This document shows positions 1-7,454 of a DNA stretch of 64,000 nt, one piece after another. The notes beneath the pieces were generated by a model. That model did no database searches. It was not told the DNA's origin and worked only from the letters and a program-made list of their open reading frames with translations. The translations under genes and the position numbers were made by a program. Source of the stretch: Roseateles hydrophilus. GTDB lineage: Bacteria; Pseudomonadota; Gammaproteobacteria; Burkholderiales; Burkholderiaceae_C. The stretch spans positions 620,001 to 684,000 of the forward strand of contig NZ_JAPPUY010000002.1 in NCBI RefSeq assembly GCF_026712245.1, in the 5' to 3' direction. Numbering within the stretch: position 1 is the first letter of the stretch; the number at the start of each line of letters is the position of its first letter.

Positions 1-660
1 CTGTACGCCGTGGGCCTGATGCTGCTGGCCGCGTCGCCGGGCGGCATCACGGCCAACCTGTTCAGCCACCTGTTCGGCGGGCATGTCGCGATGAACCTGT
101 CGCTGACGGCGTTGAACACCGTGCTGTCGCTCGCAACGCTGCCGCTGATCGCCAACTGGGCCATCGCGCACTACGCCGGCGGCGGGCAGGTGGTGCCGCT
201 GCCGTGGCAGAAGCTGGCGGAGGTCATCGGTGTCATCGCCGTGCCCGTGCTGCTGGGCATGGCGGTGCGGCGTTCGCGGCCCGACCTCGCCGCACGGCTG
301 GACAAGCCGGTGAAGGCGCTGTCCGCCGTGCTGCTGGTGGTGCTGACCGTGGCGGCCATCGCCAAGGAGCGCGAGGCCTTGATGAGCGCAGCCGGCGAGC
401 TGGGTGGCGCCGTGCTGGCCTTTAATGTGCTGAGCCTGGCCGCCGGCTACGGCCTGGGCCGCGTCGCGCGGCTGCCGCGGTCGCTGTGCATCGCCATCGG
501 CTTCGAGGTGGGCGTGCACAACTCGACGCTGGCGCTGTACCTCGCGCTGGGCGTGCTGCAGCAGTTCCCGGTCGCGCTGCCGGCGGCTTTGTACTCGGTC
601 AGCATGTACGTCACGGCGCTGCTGTTCGGCCTGTGGCTGAGGCGACACTCGGCGGCATGA
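1..660 (+). CDS. Bile acid:sodium symporter family protein, 5' end cut by the window
   Basis: The reading frame is open from base 1, so only the C-terminal 219 or so residues are present. They contain repeated hydrophobic membrane segments and end at TGA 658-660. The segment beginning LLAASPGGITANLF and the later block GFEVGVHNSTLALYLAL resemble the conserved cores of the BASS (bile acid:Na+ symporter, SBF) family, whose members import bile acids, pantoate, pyruvate or other organic acids by sodium coupling. The substrate cannot be told from this fragment. The stop overlaps the start of the downstream glutathione transferase gene (ATGA), so the two are probably co-translated. Family assignment is good and substrate is unknown. 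Confidence 0.8.
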   Translation: MYAVGLMLLAASPGGITANLFSHLFGGHVAMNLSLTALNTVLSLATLPLIANWAIAHYAGGGQVVPLPWQKLAEVIGVIAVPVLLGMAVRRSRPDLAARLDKPVKALSAVLLVVLTVAAIAKEREALMSAAGELGGAVLAFNVLSLAAGYGLGRVARLPRSLCIAIGFEVGVHNSTLALYLALGVLQQFPVALPAALYSVSMYVTALLFGLWLRRHSAA

Positions 661-1271
661 AACTGCTCGGCCGCCTCACCTCCATCAACGTGCGCAAGGT
701 CGCCTGGACGGCCACCCTGCTGGGCCTGGACCTGCCCCGCGAGGACTGGGGCGCGGGCTTCCGCTCGCCGCAGGACCCCGAGTACCTGGCGCTCAACCCC
801 AACGGGCTGATCCCGGTGCTCGTCGATGGCGACTTCGTGCTGTGGGAGAGCAACAGCATCTGCCGCTACCTGGCCGCCAAGCACGGCGTCACGGCACTGC
901 TGCCCGCCGAGCCGCAGGCCCGCGCGCGGGTGGAGCAGTGGATGGACTGGCAGGCCGGGGAGCTGAACAACTCGTGGCGCACGGCCTTCATGGCGCTGGT
1001 GCGCGGCCAGCCGGCGGCGCCGGAGGCGGTTCAAGCCAGCGTGGCGGGCTGGAACCGGCACATGGCGATGCTGGACGCGCAGCTGGCGCGTACCGGGGCG
1101 TTCGTGACGGGGGATGCATTCACGCTGGCCGACGTGGTGCTGGGGCTGTCGGCGCAGCGCTGGCTGAACGCGCCCATCGAGCGGGCGTCACTGCCGGCGG
1201 TGAGCGCCTGGCTGCAGCGACTCGGCGCCCAGCCGGGTTTTTCGACCTACGTCGACAACGGCATGCCCTGA
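657..1271 (+). CDS. Glutathione S-transferase family protein
   Basis: This is a cytoplasmic 204-residue protein of normal GST length. The N-terminal thioredoxin-like half starts MKLLGRLTSINVRKVAW and carries the glutathione-binding turn NPNGLIPVLVDGD followed by WESNSICRYLA. The all-helical C-terminal half holds the usual TLADVVLG motif before the last helices. The ATG at 657 overlaps the stop of the upstream symporter by four bases, which decides this start over an upstream in-frame one at 486 that would lie inside the symporter. GSTs of this kind conjugate glutathione to electrophiles or act as lyases, and the exact substrate is unknown. Confidence 0.88.
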   Translation: MKLLGRLTSINVRKVAWTATLLGLDLPREDWGAGFRSPQDPEYLALNPNGLIPVLVDGDFVLWESNSICRYLAAKHGVTALLPAEPQARARVEQWMDWQAGELNNSWRTAFMALVRGQPAAPEAVQASVAGWNRHMAMLDAQLARTGAFVTGDAFTLADVVLGLSAQRWLNAPIERASLPAVSAWLQRLGAQPGFSTYVDNGMP

Positions 1272-1284
1272 GGCAAGGCGGCGC

Positions 1285-1689
1285 TCAGCCGGGCAGCTTG
1301 AGTGTGCCGCGGCCCACCTGGCGGCCGCCCTCGTAGACGCCGAATTCCAGCTGGTCCTCGCGCAGCCGCAGCGTGTCCAGGCAGGTGGCCGTCAGGTCGG
1401 CTGTCTCGCCGGGCTCCAGCTTGTCGGCTGGCGGCGGCAGCTTGAGCGCGCAGGTGACGCCGTCCTTCATGCCGGCGAAGCGCAGCTGCGGGCGGTAGCC
1501 GTTGTAGAACGGCGTGTCCCGGCCGATCGGGCCTTGTCGAGTCAGCAGCGTCACGCGGGCGGGCAGGGGGCTGTCCTTGACGAACTCCAGCGTCCTGGGT
1601 GCAGGCTCGCCGGCCGTGGCCGACGCGATGACACCGAGCAGCGCGGCCGCGGCGCAGGCAGCGCGCAGGTTAGGAAAACAAAGCGGCAT
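1285..1689 (-). CDS. Small exported protein resembling EF-Tu domain III
   Basis: This is a 134-residue protein with a convincing signal peptide (hydrophobic residues 10-24, likely cleavage after the ATA at 24-26). The mature part is only about 108 residues. Residues 45-134 read like the C-terminal beta-barrel (domain III) of elongation factor Tu: GRDTPFYNGYRPQ at 56-68, a PGE turn, a -LPPPADKLEPGE- stretch, and EGGRQVGRG at 120-128 correspond in order to TPFFxGYRPQ, the LPEG/MPGD region and EGGRTVGAG of EF-Tu. No GTPase domain is present and the frame is intact. The function of such a secreted single domain is not known to me. Its neighbours (GST, DegQ-like protease) give no pathway. A distant beta-barrel homologue rather than a true EF-Tu descendant is possible. 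Confidence 0.72.
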   Translation of the reverse strand: MPLCFPNLRAACAAAALLGVIASATAGEPAPRTLEFVKDSPLPARVTLLTRQGPIGRDTPFYNGYRPQLRFAGMKDGVTCALKLPPPADKLEPGETADLTATCLDTLRLREDQLEFGVYEGGRQVGRGTLKLPG

Positions 1690-1740
1690 GGGGCGGGGGC
1701 CGTGTGAAGCGAAAGAGGCGCGGATTGCAGCAGTACGGGC

Positions 1741-1770
1741 GCCGCATGGCCATCCCTATGGCCATGCGGC
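1741..1770. repeat. Perfect 13-bp inverted repeat with 4-base loop
   Basis: GCCGCATGGCCAT (1741-1753) and its exact complement (1758-1770) flank the loop CCCT. It lies in the 118-base gap between the protease gene and the EF-Tu-like gene, both minus-strand. No run of T follows on either strand, so it is not a canonical intrinsic terminator. It may be a transcript-stabilising or Rho-linked hairpin, or a dispersed palindrome. Confidence 0.7.
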
Positions 1771-1807
1771 GGTGTATCGCAAGCGCGCGCCCTTGCGGCC
1801 TCGGGCC

Positions 1808-3343
1808 TCAGCCCATGCGCACCGGCACGAAGATCTGCTGCCCGTTGCGCGAGACCAGCAGGGCCACCGAGGCGGGCTTGTCCTTCATCGCTGCGCGCAC
1901 CTCGTCCACGCTCTGCACAGGCTTGCCGTTCAGCGCCAGCAGCACGTCACCGGGCTGCACGCCGGCCAGTTGCGCCGGGCCGGTCACGCGCTCGATCAGC
2001 AGGCCGCCGTCCAGGCCCGAGCCGCGCAGCTCCTGCGGCTGCAGCGGGCGCAGCGCCAGGCCCAGCTGGCCGCCCTGCGGCGCCGCGCTGGCTTCCTGGG
2101 TCTCCTTGTCGGCGCGGCCCAGCGCGACGGTCTCGGTCAGGCCCTTCTTGTCGCGCCACAGGCTGAGCTTGAGCTTGTCCCCCGGCTGGGCCAGGCCCAC
2201 GCGGCTGGACACATCGCCGGCGATGCGCACCGGCTCGCCATCGATGGCGGTGATGACATCGCCCGGCTTCAGGCCCGCCTTGGCGGCCGCACTGCCCGGC
2301 ATGACGCTGGAGACCAGCGCGCCGTCCGGCGCCTCCAGGCCGAAGGAGGTGGCCAGCGGCGCGGACAGGTCCTGCAGCGTGACGCCCAGGCGCGCGTGCT
2401 CCACCTTGCCGGTGGCGACGATCTGGTCCTTGATCTTCAGCGCCACGTCGATGGGGATGGAGAAGGCCAGGCCCTGGAAGCCGCCGCTCTGCGAATAGAT
2501 CTGTGCGTTGACACCCACGACGCGGCCCGAGGCGTCGAACAGCGGGCCGCCGGAGTTGCCGGGGTTCACGGCCGCGTCGGTCTGGATGAAGGGCACGACA
2601 CTGTCGCCCGGCAGGCTGCGGCCCTTGGCACTGACGATGCCCTGCGTGGCCGTCTGCTCGAAGCCATACGGCGCGCCGATGGCCAGCACGTAGTCGCCCA
2701 CCTGCACCTGCTTGGCATTGCCCAGCTGCACGGTGGGCAGGTTCTTGGCGTCCAGCTTCAGCACGGCGATGTCGGTGGCCGGGTCGCTGCCCACCACCTG
2801 GGCCGCGAACTCGCGGCGGTCGCTGAGCTTGACGGTGACCTGCTTGGCGTCGCGCACGACATGGGCATTCGTCAGCACCAGGCCGTCGGGGCTGATGATG
2901 AAGCCCGAGCCCTGGCCGCGAAAGGGCTGGGCGCCCTGCTGCGGCATGCGCAGGCCCGGCACGCCGCGGAAGAAGCGGAAGAAGGGATCGTTCTCCATGC
3001 CTTGCGGCAGCTCCGCACGCTCCTCGCTGCCGGCCTTGTGCAGGCCGGCCACGGTGATGCCGACGACGGCCGGGCCCTGGCTCTGCACGATGGCGCGGTA
3101 GTTGGGCACGAGCGCGGGCGGCAGTGCGGCGGCGGGGGCCGGCGTGGCGGCGGCGGCCAGCGCGACGGTGGCAGCCGGGGCGGCGCTGCCGGCGGTGTTG
3201 TCAGCCGCGGGCGCCGTCACGGGCGCCTGCGGTTTGGTCAGGCCGGGCAGCGCCCAGCCATTGGCCGCGGTGGTCAGCGTCACACCGGCGCCCAGCAGGG
3301 CGGCGGCGGCTGCGGTCAGGGTGAGCTTGGTGGTCTGGGTCAT
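1808..3343 (-). CDS. Periplasmic Deg/HtrA serine protease (DegQ/DegP-like)
   Basis: This is a 511-residue Do-type protease of the cell envelope quality-control system, which degrades misfolded periplasmic and outer-membrane proteins. An N-terminal signal or anchor (residues 6-30) is followed by an Ala/Pro-rich linker. The trypsin-like domain has the triad His about 161 (TNAHVV), Asp about 191 (DPATDIAVLKLD) and Ser about 264 (NPGNSGGPLFD). Two PDZ domains fill the C-terminal half, each with a GLKPGDVI- or GVQPGDVL-type loop. The start MTQTTK at 3343 is chosen because AAGGAG sits six bases upstream; an in-frame ATG six codons earlier lacks this spacing. The gene diverges from the H-NS-like gene across 270 bases. 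Confidence 0.94.
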   Translation of the reverse strand: MTQTTKLTLTAAAAALLGAGVTLTTAANGWALPGLTKPQAPVTAPAADNTAGSAAPAATVALAAAATPAPAAALPPALVPNYRAIVQSQGPAVVGITVAGLHKAGSEERAELPQGMENDPFFRFFRGVPGLRMPQQGAQPFRGQGSGFIISPDGLVLTNAHVVRDAKQVTVKLSDRREFAAQVVGSDPATDIAVLKLDAKNLPTVQLGNAKQVQVGDYVLAIGAPYGFEQTATQGIVSAKGRSLPGDSVVPFIQTDAAVNPGNSGGPLFDASGRVVGVNAQIYSQSGGFQGLAFSIPIDVALKIKDQIVATGKVEHARLGVTLQDLSAPLATSFGLEAPDGALVSSVMPGSAAAKAGLKPGDVITAIDGEPVRIAGDVSSRVGLAQPGDKLKLSLWRDKKGLTETVALGRADKETQEASAAPQGGQLGLALRPLQPQELRGSGLDGGLLIERVTGPAQLAGVQPGDVLLALNGKPVQSVDEVRAAMKDKPASVALLVSRNGQQIFVPVRMG

Positions 3344-3544
3344 GGCGGGCTCCTTGAGCAACAGGCTGCGGCGCAGCCGACGCCATGGACTCTAGAAAGC
3401 CGAGGTGAGCGCTCGATGAGGCGAAAGTGAGGCGAACGTTAGGACGCCGTCCGCACTGCGGCGTGCATTCATGTTGAGCGATGTCTGCCTTTGCGGCATT
3501 CATTGGGCCGCATTGCTGCGTCTATGGGTTTTCATTGAGTCCGA

Positions 3545-3561
3545 TTCATTCAGCGAATGAA
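3545..3561. promoter_or_regulatory. Palindrome upstream of the H-NS-like gene
   Basis: TTCATTC-AGC-GAATGAA is a perfect 7-bp inverted repeat with a 3-base centre. It lies 53 bases before the chosen start of the H-NS-like gene in the divergent gap 3344-3613, which is visibly richer in A+T than the surroundings. It could be an operator for autoregulation or for another factor. No clear -35/-10 pair could be assigned in the gap. Confidence 0.4.
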
Positions 3562-3613
3562 ACTTCCGTGATTGAATTCGACGCGCCAGACAACGATTTC
3601 AATGGAGCACCGA

Positions 3614-3964
3614 ATGGCCAAGAGTTTGCAAACCCTGTTGAAGCAGATTGCTCAATTGCAGAAACAGGCCGACGCATTGCGCTCGCGCGAGAAGTCGGAT
3701 GTGATTGACCGCATCAAGGAAGCCATTGCCCATTACGACATCACGGCCGACGAGCTGTTCGGCGGCAAGCCGGCCCGCGTGGCACGCAAGCGTGCCGCTG
3801 CCAGCCAGCCGCGCAAGGCGGCTGCGGCCAAGAAGGCGGGCGGCGTGGCCAAGTACACCGATGGCGCCGGCCGCACCTGGTCCGGCGTGGGCAAGCGGCC
3901 CAACTGGTTCAAGGACGCGCTGGCCGCCGGCAAGACGGCGGAAGATCTGCTGATCAGCCGCTGA
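3614..3964 (+). CDS. H-NS-family nucleoid-associated protein
   Basis: This is a 116-residue DNA-binding protein. Residues 1-45 form a helical oligomerisation region (MAKSLQTLLKQIAQLQKQAD and so on). A Lys/Ala-rich linker follows, and the C-terminal domain KYTDGAGRTWSGVGKRPNWF is the AT-hook-like core typical of betaproteobacterial H-NS homologues. Such proteins silence AT-rich, often horizontally acquired DNA and condense the chromosome. GGAG six bases before ATG 3614 fixes this start; ATG 3602 and TTG 3572 are in frame but poorly placed. The gene converges on the GH5 cluster, with 22 bases between stops. Its upstream gap holds a palindrome that could serve autoregulation. Confidence 0.9.
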   Translation: MAKSLQTLLKQIAQLQKQADALRSREKSDVIDRIKEAIAHYDITADELFGGKPARVARKRAAASQPRKAAAAKKAGGVAKYTDGAGRTWSGVGKRPNWFKDALAAGKTAEDLLISR

Positions 3965-3986
3965 CCCGGCCCGCGCCGCGTGCGGC

Positions 3987-5090
3987 TCAGTCGCTGCGCA
4001 TGGCGCCCATGATGGCGGCCAGCAGGGCGCCATCCAGTACGCGGCCGGTTGCCCGGTCGAACAGCGCGAAGCCCTCGCGCTTGTCGAACACGCCGTTGTC
4101 CCAGTACACCGGCACCAGCCCGCGCCGGTGGGCGGCGCGCGTCACGTACGCATTCCAGTCGGCGCGGTAGCGCGCCGCACCGGGCTGCGACGGGCGTGCC
4201 ACGGCGCCGTATTCGCCCAGGATGACGGGCACGCCCCGGTCCACGAATCGGACCTTCATCTTGTCGAACTGCCGGTCCACATGGGCCTCATCACCCCAGC
4301 CGGCGGTGGCCTTGGCAGTCGTCGCGCCGCGCCCCCATTGCCAGACCTGGCCCTCGTTGTTCAGCGTGAACTCGTAGGGGTCGTAGTAGTGCACTTCCAT
4401 CATCAGCCGGCCCGGTGTGGGGTCGGCGGGCAGCACGGCGAAGTCCACCGTGTGGTCGATGTTGGTGTTGAAACCCTGCACGATGAGGTGGCGGCGCGGG
4501 TTGTGGCCGCCGGTGGCGCGCACCGTGCTCACGAAGGTCTGGTTGAAGCTGTTCTGCACCTTCACGTACTCGGCACTGGGCTTGCCGTAGTCGCCTTCCA
4601 CCATGACCTCGTTCGTGCCGGCGAACAGCAGGCCTTCGTCGTGGTCCTTGAAGTGCTCGGCGATCTGCGTCCAGTACAGCGCGAGGCGGCGGTTCACCTC
4701 GGCCTGGTGCCGGGCCGTGGGCTGCATCCAGCCGCCGTCCCAGTGGATGTTGATCATGACGATGAGGCCAGCCTCGCGCGCCCAGCCCACCACCTCGGTC
4801 ACGCGGGCCATCCACTCGGGCTTGATGCGGCCTTGCGCATCGGTGTACTGCTGCCAGGCCAGCGGAATGCGGATGGACTTGAAACCGGCGGCCTTGACGG
4901 CCTGGATGAGCGGGCGCGTCGTGCGCGCATTGCCCCAGGCCGTCTCGCCGCCAATGGCCTCCATCGAGTTGCCGAGGTTCCAGCCCGGCGACATCTCGCG
5001 GGCGAGTTCGGTGCTGCTGACCTCGCGCCAGGCGCTGGCCTGCGCCGCCAACGAGGCGAGCGTGAACAGTAGGGTGACAATGAATTTCAT
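3987..5090 (-). CDS. GH5 endo-beta-1,4-glucanase/xyloglucanase (GH5_4-like)
   Basis: This is a 367-residue secreted enzyme that hydrolyses internal beta-1,4-glucosidic bonds of cellulose-type backbones. A signal peptide (residues 1-20, ASA cleavage) precedes a single catalytic TIM barrel. GWNLGNSMEAIGGETAWGN at 36-54 and INIHWDGGW are subfamily-4-type blocks. Glu161 in GTNEVM is the predicted acid/base and Glu293 in LGEYGA the nucleophile. It is closely related to the next upstream gene (shared HLIVQGFNTNIDHTV), so the pair arose by tandem duplication, but this copy lacks the extra N-terminal module. It is the last gene of the minus-strand array. Xyloglucanase specificity is inferred from the alpha-xylosidase, fucosidase and galactosidase in the same locus. 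Confidence 0.9.
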   Translation of the reverse strand: MKFIVTLLFTLASLAAQASAWREVSSTELAREMSPGWNLGNSMEAIGGETAWGNARTTRPLIQAVKAAGFKSIRIPLAWQQYTDAQGRIKPEWMARVTEVVGWAREAGLIVMINIHWDGGWMQPTARHQAEVNRRLALYWTQIAEHFKDHDEGLLFAGTNEVMVEGDYGKPSAEYVKVQNSFNQTFVSTVRATGGHNPRRHLIVQGFNTNIDHTVDFAVLPADPTPGRLMMEVHYYDPYEFTLNNEGQVWQWGRGATTAKATAGWGDEAHVDRQFDKMKVRFVDRGVPVILGEYGAVARPSQPGAARYRADWNAYVTRAAHRRGLVPVYWDNGVFDKREGFALFDRATGRVLDGALLAAIMGAMRSD

Positions 5091-5117
5091 GGGGCTCTTC
5101 TCTTGGGGGGCGAGGAA

Positions 5118-5139
5118 GGCCGGGCGTCTTGGCCCGGCC
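5118..5139 (-). other. Intercistronic stem-loop between two GH5 genes
   Basis: GGCCGGGC and GCCCGGCC form an 8-bp stem around a 6-base loop in the 57-base gap between the two GH5 genes. Only short pyrimidine runs follow on the minus strand, so this may be a weak terminator or attenuator, or an mRNA-protecting hairpin. Confidence 0.45.
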
Positions 5140-5147
5140 CCGCACGA

Positions 5148-6530
5148 TCACTTGGCCGCGTTCACGACGGCGCTGACCAGGCCGGGGTGAACCTGTGCGC
5201 CGCTGCTGCGGTCGAACAGGCCCATGCTGTGGTTGGCGTTGGGCGAGCCGGCGTCCCACCAGACGGGCACGGCGCCGCGTGTCCAGGCCGCGCGGGCGAC
5301 GTAGCGCGTCCAGTTCGTGCGGTAGGTTTCGGCGCCTGCGTACTGCGTGCGGCGGATGGCGCCGAACTCACCCAGGATCACCGGCACGCCGGCATCGACG
5401 AAGCGGGTCTTCATCTTCTGGAACTGGGCATCCACGAACGCCTCGTTGGCCCAGCTTTCGGTGTTGGCGGCGCTGGTGGCGGCGGCGCCCCATTGCCAGA
5501 TCGTGCTGTTCTCGTTGAGGGTGAAGTTGTAGGGGTCGTAGAAGTGGACTTCCATCATCAGCCGCTTGGTGGCGGTGTCATTCGGCAGCGTGGCGAAATT
5601 GACCGTGTGATCGATGTTGGTGTTGAAGCCCTGCACGATCAGGTGGCGGGCCAGGTTGCCGCCGCCGGTGGCACGCACCGCGTTGACGAAGGCCTGGTTG
5701 AAGCCGTTCTGCACCGTGTAGTACTCGACGGTGGGCGTGCCGTAGTCGCCGTCCTTCATGACCTCGTTGGTGCCGGCGAACAGCAGCGTGTCGTCGTAGC
5801 CCTTGAAGTTGTTGGCGATCTGCGTCCAGAACTTCGTGATGCGCGCATTGGCCAGCGCCTGGTTGGCATAGGTGGGCTGCATCCAGCCGCCGTCCCAGTG
5901 GATGTTGATCATCGTGTAGAGGCCGGCGTTCTTCGCGTAGTTGACGACCTGGGTCACGCGGCTCATCCAGGTGGCGCTGATGTTGTCGTTGCCGTCGGCG
6001 TACTGCTTCCAGGACACCGGGATGCGCACGGTCTTGAAGCCGGCGGCCTTGACGGCGTTGAACAGTGCCTGCGTGGCCGGCGGATTGCCCCAGGCGGTCT
6101 CGCCACCGATGGCCTCCAGCGAGTTGCCCAGGTTCCAGCCCGCACCCATCAGCTTGGACAGCTGCAGGCTGGTCAGGTCGCGCATGCCGGGTACGGTGAT
6201 CGTGAAGGCCTGGGTGGACTTGGCGCCGCAGCTGTTGGTGTAGGTGGCCGTCGCCGTGCAGCTGTGCTTGGCGGTGAGGGCCTGCTCGCGCGCCGTACCG
6301 CTGGCACCGCAGCCGCTCCAGGCCCAGCTGCCGCCGGCCGTGGGCTGCGGGCCCAGGCTGACCGTGCTGCCGGCCGCCGCGGTGGCCGTGGCGCTGTTGC
6401 TCCAGGCGGCCGTGCCGACCTTGAGGTAGGGCTTGATGGCGGTGGCCGTGCAGGTCTGTGCAACGGCCTGCGTTTGCGCGGCCAGCGCGAGTGCCAGCAG
6501 GCACAGGGAGGTTCTGAGGGGCGATGTCAT
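5148..6530 (-). CDS. Modular GH5 endo-beta-1,4-glucanase with N-terminal beta-sandwich module
   Basis: This is a 460-residue secreted enzyme. The signal peptide ends near residue 24 (AVAQ). Residues 25-113 form a Cys-containing, Ser/Thr/Gly-rich module (PYLKVGTAAWSNSAT, then VSLGPQPTAGGSWAWSG) that looks like a small beta-sandwich, perhaps a carbohydrate-binding domain; I cannot name its family. Residues 118-460 are a GH5 barrel with Glu256 (GTNEVM) as acid/base and Glu388 (LGEFGA) as nucleophile. The ATG at 6530 is preferred over 6542 because GGAG sits six bases before it. It has one close paralogue downstream. It probably attacks the beta-glucan backbone of xyloglucan outside the cell. Confidence 0.88.
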   Translation of the reverse strand: MTSPLRTSLCLLALALAAQTQAVAQTCTATAIKPYLKVGTAAWSNSATATAAAGSTVSLGPQPTAGGSWAWSGCGASGTAREQALTAKHSCTATATYTNSCGAKSTQAFTITVPGMRDLTSLQLSKLMGAGWNLGNSLEAIGGETAWGNPPATQALFNAVKAAGFKTVRIPVSWKQYADGNDNISATWMSRVTQVVNYAKNAGLYTMINIHWDGGWMQPTYANQALANARITKFWTQIANNFKGYDDTLLFAGTNEVMKDGDYGTPTVEYYTVQNGFNQAFVNAVRATGGGNLARHLIVQGFNTNIDHTVNFATLPNDTATKRLMMEVHFYDPYNFTLNENSTIWQWGAAATSAANTESWANEAFVDAQFQKMKTRFVDAGVPVILGEFGAIRRTQYAGAETYRTNWTRYVARAAWTRGAVPVWWDAGSPNANHSMGLFDRSSGAQVHPGLVSAVVNAAK

Positions 6531-6596
6531 GCTTGTCTCCATGGGGATGGTGGTGACGCGGCGCCTCGTGTCGGGCGCCTGCGCCGGGGGCTCGGG

Positions 6597-6611
6597 GCTG
6601 CCTGAGGCAGC
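6597..6611 (-). other. Short stem-loop between PEP-CTERM and GH5 genes
   Basis: GCTGCC-TGA-GGCAGC is a perfect 6-bp stem in the roughly 100-base gap. No T-run follows, so it is at most a weak terminator or processing site. Confidence 0.3.
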
Positions 6612-6633
6612 ACCTCGATGCTCGGGGGCGCGC

Positions 6634-7422
6634 TCAGCGCCGGCGGCGCCAGGCCAGCGCGGCCAGGCCCAGTGCCAGCAGGACGGCGGAGGCCGGTTCA
6701 GGCACCGGCGCGGCGGACAGCACCTGCGCCGATGTCAGCAGCGTGATGCGGGCCACGGCCGTGTCGGTCGATGGGTTGTCCCAGCTGACCGACAGCGTGC
6801 TCGGGCCCGTGTAGGCGAACGAGAAGCCCGGGGCGTCGATGGCCTGGGCCTCGGCGTTGACGAAGCCGGCACCATTGCTGTTCTGCCAGAGGCCCAGCGT
6901 TGCGAGGGCCATGGCTGTGCCGCCCTGGCCGGCTGCAGAGAGACTGTCCAGCGTCATCGTGACCACCACGCGGGTGCGCCCGCCGACCATGAAGGCGGCG
7001 TCCCACAGCCGTGCGGTGGCGGTGGCCACTTCACCGTTGCTGGCGCTGGCGAACGAGCTGGCGGCGCCGGCGCTGCTCAGGTCGCCGCCGGTGAAGCTGA
7101 CGCTGGCGCTGGCCGAGGAGAGACCGTGGGCAAGGGCGGCCTGGCGGTTGGTGCCCAGCCAGCCTTGCTCACCGTCCAGCAAGTCGGCATCGGTGAGCTG
7201 CGCCGTGACGCCGGTGGACTCGCCGGTGGCTGGCCAGCCGGGGCCGGTGTTCTGCACCAGCCAGGGCCAGGCGCCGGTGATCCACGGCTCGGCATCCAGC
7301 GCCACGGTGGACACCACGACGTTGGAGATGCTCACCTGGGCGGTGGCGGCTTCGGCGGCATGTGCCGCTGGGCTGGTCATGCCCAGGACGAGGGTCAGGG
7401 CGGCGAAGAGGGCTTGTCTCAT
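6634..7422 (-). CDS. PEP-CTERM sorting-domain protein of unknown function
   Basis: This is a 262-residue exported protein with a signal peptide (residues 1-22) and a classic C-terminal sorting tail: VPEPASAVLLALGLAALAW followed by a run of Arg. That tripartite tail (PEP motif, membrane helix, basic end) directs processing by exosortase in PEP-CTERM systems, usually linked to exopolysaccharide or surface structures. The central part is Ala/Ser/Thr-rich beta-type sequence with no catalytic motif I recognise. It lies between two GH5 genes on the same strand, 32 bases from the upstream one, so co-transcription is likely. No exosortase gene is in the window. A surface adhesin or matrix protein used while growing on polysaccharide is a guess. 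Confidence 0.82.
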   Translation of the reverse strand: MRQALFAALTLVLGMTSPAAHAAEAATAQVSISNVVVSTVALDAEPWITGAWPWLVQNTGPGWPATGESTGVTAQLTDADLLDGEQGWLGTNRQAALAHGLSSASASVSFTGGDLSSAGAASSFASASNGEVATATARLWDAAFMVGGRTRVVVTMTLDSLSAAGQGGTAMALATLGLWQNSNGAGFVNAEAQAIDAPGFSFAYTGPSTLSVSWDNPSTDTAVARITLLTSAQVLSAAPVPEPASAVLLALGLAALAWRRRR

Positions 7423-7454
7423 GGCTGTTTTCGTAGTGGATCAATCCTTGGGCC

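Noticed and set aside
1514-3430. 638-codon plus-strand frame opposite the Deg protease gene
   Set aside because: Antisense shadow from GC-rich third positions; low-complexity Arg/Gly/His/Gln composition and no motif, while the minus frame has the full protease triad and PDZ domains.
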